Assembly: GCA_965221185.1 (NCBI GenBank)
Contig: OZ244866.1
Coordinates: 4,030,001-4,094,000 of the forward strand
Length of the DNA stretch: 64,000 nucleotides
Source: Aldehydirespirator sp965221185
GTDB taxonomy: Bacteria; Actinomycetota; Acidimicrobiia; Acidimicrobiales; Aldehydirespiratoraceae
Direction of reading: 5' to 3'
Within the stretch, counting starts at the first letter, position 1. The number at the start of each line of letters is the position of its first letter. Shown in pieces: positions 7,983 through 13,685 of the stretch. Under the pieces are notes generated by a model. It was not told where the DNA came from. It worked only from the letters and a program-made list of their open reading frames with translations, and made no database searches. A program made the translations under genes and the position numbers.

Positions 7983-8672
7983 GGCGTAGCGGTTGGTCCA
8001 GTGTTGTAGGGCGGTGAGCACCATTTGGCGCTTGGCGTTGTTGGACAGGTACGGGGCCCGGGACAACTCAATCTGGATCCAGGGCATCTCGGCTGAGTGC
8101 GCGCGGGTGATGTAGCCGCCGCGGAAGGGGTCATTGACTTTCACCGGCCCGTCGAGTTGCTGCTCGAAGGCGTCCCGCAGGCCCTCGATCCAGTCCTGCG
8201 GGCAGGTTCCGTCGCCGTTGCTCAAGCACACCCACGGCCGTTCCCGGCCCGGATCGGGCCCAAGCGGTGGTCCCGTCGCGGCCATCGTGTGACAGTCCAC
8301 GCCCAGAGCCCAGCGACCGCGGTGACCCAGCTCGGTTAGCTGCTGGTGGTACGGGGCGTGGTAGGCGTCCAGCAGTCCCTCGACCTCAGCCTGCGACAGC
8401 GGGCGGTGCCAGACGCCGACGTTCCAGCACGTGTGGGTCTTTACCGCGCCGTCGGCCCGCCGGTCGTCTCGCGCCCTGTTCATGTCCACCACGGCCCGGG
8501 CCACGTCGGTGGTGACGAACGCCCCCACTTCGGCGGAAATCGCGTAGATCTCGACCGCGCCGCCGTCGCCGTCGTCTGCAACCGCCTCGGGCGTCAGGGC
8601 GCACATCGACTCGATTTCAGACGGAACCCGCAACCCGGCGTGAGGCACCGAGACGACGAGGGGAAGTGTCAC
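7980..8672 (-). CDS. N-formylglutamate amidohydrolase-family protein
   Basis: A 230-residue protein. The GTG at 8670-8672 is chosen because it overlaps a preceding stop (GTGA) and places the family start VVSVPHAGLRVPSE at the N terminus. Motifs include SVPHAG, DMNRARDDRR, YHAPYHQQL and LGVDCHTMAA, the His/Asp-rich elements of the Zn-dependent FGase family (PF05013). Members hydrolyse N-formylglutamate or similar N-acyl amino acids; the exact substrate is not shown. It is the last gene of an operon after the ATP-grasp fusion and gamma-glutamyltransferase, joined to the latter by a tandem-duplicated micro-ORF. Confidence 0.85.
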   Translation of the reverse strand: MTLPLVVSVPHAGLRVPSEIESMCALTPEAVADDGDGGAVEIYAISAEVGAFVTTDVARAVVDMNRARDDRRADGAVKTHTCWNVGVWHRPLSQAEVEGLLDAYHAPYHQQLTELGHRGRWALGVDCHTMAATGPPLGPDPGRERPWVCLSNGDGTCPQDWIEGLRDAFEQQLDGPVKVNDPFRGGYITRAHSAEMPWIQIELSRAPYLSNNAKRQMVLTALQHWTNRYA

Positions 8673-8710
8673 CGCGGCTGCTTCGGAGGCGAGGCGGGTC
8701 CGCCGGTCAC
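8669..8710 (-). other. Coupled micro-ORF (13 aa) bridging ggt and FGase genes
   Basis: On the minus strand the ggt stop reads GTGA; its GTG opens a frame MTGGPASPPKQPR that stops at TGA, and this stop again overlaps the GTG start of the amidohydrolase gene. The micro-ORF repeats the C-terminal tail of the gamma-glutamyltransferase because the junction is duplicated (units 8671-8708 and 8709-8746, period 38 bp = 3x13-1). A translating ribosome could pass from gene to gene by two successive reinitiations. Confidence 0.55.
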
Positions 8711-8746
8711 TGCGGCTGCTTCGGAGGCGAGGCGGGTCCGCCGGCC
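8671..8746. repeat. Tandem duplication, 38-bp unit x2, at a gene junction
   Basis: The units 8671-8708 and 8709-8746 are nearly identical (core GCGGCTGCTTCGGAGGCGAG, differing at only two positions). The duplication covers the last 12 or so codons of the gamma-glutamyltransferase gene and the overlapping start signal of the next gene. Confidence 0.9.
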
Positions 8747-10467
8747 GCGCCGTCGCGCCTCGGGTCGGCCACACCGATCAGGCGGCCACCCTCGTTCATC
8801 ACCATCTGAATGCAGCCCATGTAGAACGAGTACGGCTCCCGGCGATTCAACTCGAACCCGGCGCCCTCCAGGGCTGCCAGCACGTCGGTTGCCATCCTGG
8901 ATGCTTCAACCGAGACCTCGCCTTCGAGCGAGCAGTGCAGGCGGGGCGCGGCCACCGCCTCGAGCGGCGACGACTTCCGGAGACGCAGCAACACCTGCAG
9001 GATCGCGGGGGGAATCCGCTCGCTGCCGGGTGAGCCGATGGCCAGCCGCGGACCGTGCTCATTGAAAACGATTGTGGGCGCGACGTTGGCCCAGGGAACC
9101 GCGTTGGGACGCAGATCGTAGGGGTGGGATGCGTCGGTGGTGAGGAACGCGCTCATGTAGTTGTTGTAGAGGAAGCCGAGCTCAGGCGAGGCGGCGCACG
9201 AGCCGTACACGTTCTCGATCGACTGCGTCAGCGCCACCACGTTGCCATCTGCGTCCATCACCGACAGGTGGGTGGTCTCACCGTGCCCGAAGCGCTGCAT
9301 CATCTGCTGAGCCAGACCCCGCGCGTGCCGACGGCTCGTCATCTGCTTGTCTGACGCCTGGGTGTACAGGTTGGGATCGAGGGGTCGATCCTTGCGGTCG
9401 GCCAGCGCCAGGCGGATGGTCTCGGCCAGGCACACCGCGCCTTCGGGGGTGTCGATGTCCTGGAACTGGCGCGGCAGGCTCTGGTGGATGTTGAGCATCT
9501 CCACCAGGGTGCGGCCCGCCCCGGGCAGCGGCATTGTCAACACCCGGTCGCGCCCGAACCGCCCCGACAAGGGCTGGCGCTCGACGGGGTGGGGGATCTG
9601 GGCGAGGTCGTCGGCCAGCAGGATCCCGCCGTTGGCCTCCATGTCCTCATGGATGAGGCGGGCCGTCTCCCCGAGGTAGAAGTCCTCGAAGCCCTGCTCC
9701 GCGAGGCGGCGCAGCGTCCGGGCCAATACCGGCTGCACCAGTGTCGTGCCGGCCCGATAAACCTTGCGTTCCTCCTGCAGGAAGAACCGCCTTGCCGAGT
9801 GGGCCCGCAAGTGTCTCAGCTCACGACGGGCGAGCCGGTGCTGCAGCACGCTGACCTCGTAGCCCTTGTCGGCCAGCACGATGGCCGGCTCCAGCACCTC
9901 GGCCCAACCGAGCCGGCCATAGGCTTCGAGCGCGTAGGCGTAGACCGCAACGGAGCTGGGCACCGTGGTGGCGAGATGTCCCCGGCGGCGGTCGGCGGCC
10001 AGGTTGGCGAACCGGTCGATCAGTGCCCTGTTCGGAGCCCGGGACGACCCGTCGAGCGCGACGGTGCGGTCCGTGGCGGCGTCATGGATGAGCATCATCG
10101 TCTGGCCCCCGAGACCAGAGGCCGCGGGCTCGCACACCCCTAGGGCGAGCGCGGCCGCCACCGCGGCGTCAACCGCGTTGCCGCCCCGCGCCAGCATCTG
10201 AACTCCCGCCGCGGTGGCCGAGTAGTGGGCCGTGCTCACCATCCCGTTGCGGGACGCGGCGACGCGCTGGGGCTCGTGGATGCGGGTGTCGGTCAGCTCC
10301 AGCAGATCGGTATCGATTTCCGTACCCCTGCGTCGCTTCGACCGGCGAGGCCGCTGCCCTCCGGGCTTGGCCCCAGGACCGTGTGGCTCGGGGTCGGCCA
10401 CACGATCAGAGCCTGCCGCTCCTTGCGGTGGCGCGTGAGGCTCCTGCGGCGCCTGGTGTTCGGTCAT
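8707..10467 (-). CDS. Gamma-glutamyltransferase / glutathione hydrolase-family protein
   Basis: A 586-residue Ntn hydrolase. The autoprocessing nucleophile motif GETTHLSVMDADGN lies at about residues 395-408, with Thr near 397 as expected for the new N terminus of the small subunit; NAVDAAVAAALALGVCEP, GLGGQTMMLIHD and the late RLAIGSPGSERIPPAIL segment (the family's 'G-S-P-G-G-x-x-I' loop) are also present. Unlike secreted relatives it has no signal peptide: the first ~60 residues are Pro- and Arg-rich, so a cytoplasmic location is inferred. It follows the ATP-grasp gene by 3 bp and precedes the amidohydrolase, so all three are probably co-transcribed and act on gamma-glutamyl or N-acyl amino-acid conjugates. 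Confidence 0.9.
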   Translation of the reverse strand: MTEHQAPQEPHAPPQGAAGSDRVADPEPHGPGAKPGGQRPRRSKRRRGTEIDTDLLELTDTRIHEPQRVAASRNGMVSTAHYSATAAGVQMLARGGNAVDAAVAAALALGVCEPAASGLGGQTMMLIHDAATDRTVALDGSSRAPNRALIDRFANLAADRRRGHLATTVPSSVAVYAYALEAYGRLGWAEVLEPAIVLADKGYEVSVLQHRLARRELRHLRAHSARRFFLQEERKVYRAGTTLVQPVLARTLRRLAEQGFEDFYLGETARLIHEDMEANGGILLADDLAQIPHPVERQPLSGRFGRDRVLTMPLPGAGRTLVEMLNIHQSLPRQFQDIDTPEGAVCLAETIRLALADRKDRPLDPNLYTQASDKQMTSRRHARGLAQQMMQRFGHGETTHLSVMDADGNVVALTQSIENVYGSCAASPELGFLYNNYMSAFLTTDASHPYDLRPNAVPWANVAPTIVFNEHGPRLAIGSPGSERIPPAILQVLLRLRKSSPLEAVAAPRLHCSLEGEVSVEASRMATDVLAALEGAGFELNRREPYSFYMGCIQMVMNEGGRLIGVADPRRDGAAGGPASPPKQPQ

Positions 10468-10470
10468 CGG

Positions 10471-12621
10471 TCAGCGATCAATCTGGCCGATGAGATACTC
10501 AGACAGCAGCAGCGTGCGCTGTATAAGGCTGATCCGCTGCACCGCCTCATCAGGCGTTCCCCGATCCCCGGTCACGGGGCCTACTCCACACACCGCGGCC
10601 GTCCCGGATGGGACCAGGCCGGCGACCGAGGGCCAGGCCGACGACTCTCGTTCGAGGGGGATCTCCCATCGGGCCGAGGCAGCCTCCAGAGCTTCCACCA
10701 GAGGCCCATTGGTCGGGCGGTCAGCCATCGGGGGCCGGTCGGCCAGTTGGTTGAGACGCCATCTGGGCCCGCCCCGGCCGAGGATCTTGCGCATCGAGGC
10801 CTCGGCCTCCTCGGCGCGGGCCGGGTCGAGGTAAGACATCATCAGCGACGCCTCCACCCGATGGGGAACGAACATCGGATGGCGCTCGGTCTTCAGGTCG
10901 AGCGCAGCTACGGAGAGGCGCCTGTTGGGCGAGCTGAGCCGGCCGATGGCGTCGACCTTCTCGCAGGTCCAGCCGACCACGGTCCTGCGCCGTCCGATCT
11001 GGCCCGGGCTGAGCCTGCGTCCTTCCACGGTCAGGTCGTAGCGGCGGCTTCCCCGCCGCTGGGTGATGATGCCGTTGCCGACGGTTCCCGGCCGGCAGAC
11101 GAGCACCTGATCGGCGCGGGCCGCGGCCCGCTCGATCAGTTTGCGGCTTTGCACCCCGTCGAGGCCCTCGTCGGCGTACAGCAGCACGCCGAGCGGGAGC
11201 CTTCTCAAGCTTCGGACGCTGCGGAGGGCGCGCAACGCGTACTCCAGCATCACCAGCGGGGCCCGGGAACGCCCGACCCCATCGCCGTAGAGCCACTCCG
11301 GGTCGCGGCGAAATCCCTGCCGCACGGTGTCGCCCGTGGACGGAACGTCGATGTGGGCCACCAGCAGCACGCCCCCTTCGAACCCTTTGGCCGTCTCGAA
11401 CGTGTATGCCTCGGGCTCGTCGGTGAACTCCGGCACCGGCCGCATCCCAATATCGGCGAAGATCCGCCCCGCCCGCGCCGCGGCTCGCGACAGGCCCAGC
11501 GAGTCGTCGGTGCGGCTGGAGAGCTCCACCCACTGCTGCAGCGAGCGCTCCATGGGGTCCCGGCGCTGGGTGATGTACTGGAACGCCCGCTCGGAGGGGT
11601 CCGCGGTGCGGGCATCGACCGGCGGCGGCTGCGGGGTGCCGAAGTAGCGGGCGCTGGCCACCTCCACCAGGCGGTTGACGAACGCGGCGAAGTCCATGCC
11701 CACATAGGCCGCCCCCACCAGGTACGACCCGTGCTCGCCAAGGCTGGGCAGGCTGTTCACCTCCAGCACGTACAGGTTGTCCTCGGCGTCCATCCGCATG
11801 TCGACCCGGGCGCAGTCGTAGAGGCCTAGCGCCGAGAACGCACGCACCGCGATCTCCTGAGCCTGCGCAGTGAGCTCGTCGGAGATCGGCGCCGGGCACA
11901 GCGGCTGGATCGTGCGCCCGCTGCGGCCGGTCTTGTCCTCGTACGTATAGATCTGGGGCCCGTCGCCGAAGCTCAGCATCACCGGCGGGAAGGGCTCGGG
12001 CGGGGCGTTGCCCAGCAGCCCCACGTTCACTTCCCAGCCGTCGATGTACTGCTCGGCCAGGACGGGCTGGCGGAACCGGTCGAATATGACCTGCGCCGAC
12101 TTCTTCAGCTCCTCGGCGTCGTTCACCACCGCGAGGCCGAAGGACACTGCCTCGTTCTTGGGCTTGACGATCATCGGATAGGGCAGATCGTCGGGGATCG
12201 GGGCCTCCGGGGTGTCCAGCACCGCGAAGTCGGGGGTGGGGATGTCGTTCTGGCGCAGGATCATCTTGGTGACGACCTTGTCCAGAGCCAGCGAGTGCCC
12301 CAGCGGCCCGGAGGCGACGTAGGGAATGCCGACCATCTCGAGGATGCTCGGCACGTGGGTGTAGCGAGCCTGGCCCTGCAGCCCGTAGGAGACGTTGAAA
12401 ACCATGCCGGGACGTTCGCCCTTGACGACGCGGGGCATGAACGACTCCAGCTTGGAGATCAGCTCTTTGTCCGCTTCGAACGCCGTCACCTGGTGGCCGC
12501 CGCGACGCAAGGCCTCGGTGAGCCGCTTGATGGTGGCCAGGCCGATCTTCTCCTGGTTGGGCATGCCGAACAGGTTGATGACGTTGCGGCTGTCCCGGTT
12601 GTAGACGACGGCGACTCTCAT
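10471..12621 (-). CDS. ATP-grasp (D-Ala-D-Ala ligase-like) / degenerate M20-like fusion protein
   Basis: A 716-residue protein starting at the ATG at 12619-12621 (MRVAVVYNRDSRNVINLFG); the open frame upstream is only repeat copy C. Residues 1-330 form a D-Ala-D-Ala ligase-type ATP-grasp unit: PYPMIVKPKNEAVSFGLAVV, VLAEQYIDGWEVNVGLLG and the metal/ATP motif LYVLEVNSLPSLGEHGSYL. Residues about 340-716 resemble M20 peptidases: VAHIDVPSTGDTV, LYGDGVGRSRAP, LLYADEGLDG and RGTPDEAVQRIS. Several M20 metal ligands are replaced: the bridging Asp of 'G-x-G-x-x-D' by Arg, the second Glu of 'D-E-E' by Gly, and the last His by Arg. The C-terminal part is therefore probably a binding or structural domain. 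An amide or peptide ligase acting with the two downstream hydrolases is inferred. Confidence 0.75.
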   Translation of the reverse strand: MRVAVVYNRDSRNVINLFGMPNQEKIGLATIKRLTEALRRGGHQVTAFEADKELISKLESFMPRVVKGERPGMVFNVSYGLQGQARYTHVPSILEMVGIPYVASGPLGHSLALDKVVTKMILRQNDIPTPDFAVLDTPEAPIPDDLPYPMIVKPKNEAVSFGLAVVNDAEELKKSAQVIFDRFRQPVLAEQYIDGWEVNVGLLGNAPPEPFPPVMLSFGDGPQIYTYEDKTGRSGRTIQPLCPAPISDELTAQAQEIAVRAFSALGLYDCARVDMRMDAEDNLYVLEVNSLPSLGEHGSYLVGAAYVGMDFAAFVNRLVEVASARYFGTPQPPPVDARTADPSERAFQYITQRRDPMERSLQQWVELSSRTDDSLGLSRAAARAGRIFADIGMRPVPEFTDEPEAYTFETAKGFEGGVLLVAHIDVPSTGDTVRQGFRRDPEWLYGDGVGRSRAPLVMLEYALRALRSVRSLRRLPLGVLLYADEGLDGVQSRKLIERAAARADQVLVCRPGTVGNGIITQRRGSRRYDLTVEGRRLSPGQIGRRRTVVGWTCEKVDAIGRLSSPNRRLSVAALDLKTERHPMFVPHRVEASLMMSYLDPARAEEAEASMRKILGRGGPRWRLNQLADRPPMADRPTNGPLVEALEAASARWEIPLERESSAWPSVAGLVPSGTAAVCGVGPVTGDRGTPDEAVQRISLIQRTLLLSEYLIGQIDR

Positions 12622-12646
12622 GGCCCAAACGTACCGCCCTCCCGAC

Positions 12647-12799
12647 TTAGAGCGAGCGCGGGTAGGCAGTGAGCGCCTCGCGGCGAGAGGTTGTCTTTCC
12701 CGCTCTTGTTCGCTGCGCTCACGGGCCGCTCGGGCCACGGCCTCGCTCAGCGGCCCGCAGATTCCTCGTGAACTCATCGCCTACCCGCTCGGCCTCTTA
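12647..12799 (+). repeat. Dispersed inverted-repeat element, copy C
   Basis: A complete 153-bp copy with clear terminal inverted repeats: TTAGAGCGAGCGCGGGTAGG at the left and CCTACCCGCTCGGCCTCTTA at the right, including a perfect 10-bp pair GCGGGTAGGC (12658-12667) and GCCTACCCGC (12779-12788). The core is at 12699-12748. It lies between the divergent ATP-grasp and FAD-subunit genes, so it must be part of, or next to, both promoters. Beyond it, 12800-12944 shows no other feature. Confidence 0.85.
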
Positions 12800-12944
12800 T
12801 CGGGACCGGGAGCGCGGTCCCAAGCGAATCCGAGCCGATGGGCGGCGTGGTGCGGCGGCTCGACCGCATTCCTCGCCGGAACCCTTGGCGGAGCAGGGGC
12901 GCCACTGAGAGATTCCACGCTGTGGACCGCTAGCGTTTCTGTCT

Positions 12945-13685
12945 GTGCCGCTTGTTACTGCGTACCACCGACCCAGCACTCTCGACGAGGCGCTAGGCCT
13001 GCTGAGCTCGCCTCAGCGGGTCGCTCTCGGAGGCGGGACGACAGTCAATGCCGACCGCGAGCCGTCCGACTTGGAGGCCGTCGATCTGCAGGCGCTCGGG
13101 CTGGACGGCATCGCCGCTGCCGACGACGGACACCTGCGGCTGGGTGCCACCGCCACCCTCGACGCGGTGTGGCGCTGCGAACAGCTTCCAGACTCGCTGC
13201 GGGAGCTGGCCCGGGCCGAGCAGCCGTCGACGATGCGGACGCTGGCCACCGTGGGCGGTCTGGTCGCCAAGGGCCCTGCCGAGAGCGTGCTGCTGGCGGC
13301 CCTGCTCGCTCACGAGGCTCGGGTCGAGCTCGCCGGTCCCGGCAATGCCGGGCCGTCGCAGCGAAGCCTGGCCGAGCTTCTGGCCGCCGGGCTCACTCCG
13401 GGGTCGCTAATCACCGCGGTGGCTGTCGATCCCTCAGGACGCGCGGCGGTGGCCGGCACGGGACGTACCCGCGCGGATGTGCCCATCGTCGCGGCCTACG
13501 GGCGCCGAACCGAGGGCTTCGTGGCCATGGCCCTCACCGGGGTGGCCGATCATCCCGTGCTGGTCGACGTGTACGACCCGACCGCAGGCCTGGAACCAGC
13601 GGGAGACTTCCGAGGCAGCCGCGAGTACCGACTCCACCTGGCTGGCACGCTCACGGCCCGGGTCATGGAGGAGTTGTACCGATGA
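12945..13685 (+). CDS. FAD-binding subunit of a xanthine dehydrogenase/CO dehydrogenase-family enzyme
   Basis: A 246-residue protein starting with GTG (MPLVTAYHRPSTLDEALGLL). It has the FAD_binding_5 features: RVALGGGTTV in place of the usual A-G-G-T/Q loop, then RLGATATLDAV and TMRTLATVGGLVAKGPAES, where the standard T-V-G-G-N has Leu instead of Asn. At 246 residues it is shorter than typical CoxM/XdhB proteins of about 290. It overlaps the fused large subunit gene by 4 bp (ATGA). Normally this subunit takes electrons from 2Fe-2S clusters to FAD and NAD; that route is in doubt here because the partner lacks the cluster cysteines. Confidence 0.85.
   Translation: MPLVTAYHRPSTLDEALGLLSSPQRVALGGGTTVNADREPSDLEAVDLQALGLDGIAAADDGHLRLGATATLDAVWRCEQLPDSLRELARAEQPSTMRTLATVGGLVAKGPAESVLLAALLAHEARVELAGPGNAGPSQRSLAELLAAGLTPGSLITAVAVDPSGRAAVAGTGRTRADVPIVAAYGRRTEGFVAMALTGVADHPVLVDVYDPTAGLEPAGDFRGSREYRLHLAGTLTARVMEELYR

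Noticed and set aside
9484..11829. Long plus-strand frames (219 and 534 codons) antisense to ggt and the ATP-grasp gene.
   Set aside because: High-GC shadow frames, rich in Arg, His and Gln, without motifs; the minus-strand genes carry catalytic motifs throughout.
12620..13681. The open frame of the Mo enzyme extends 1062 bp upstream, giving an apparent 1332-residue protein.
   Set aside because: The upstream part overlaps the FAD-subunit gene in another frame and repeat copy C, is Arg/Gly-rich and lacks family similarity; the ATGA overlap at 13682 gives a natural start.
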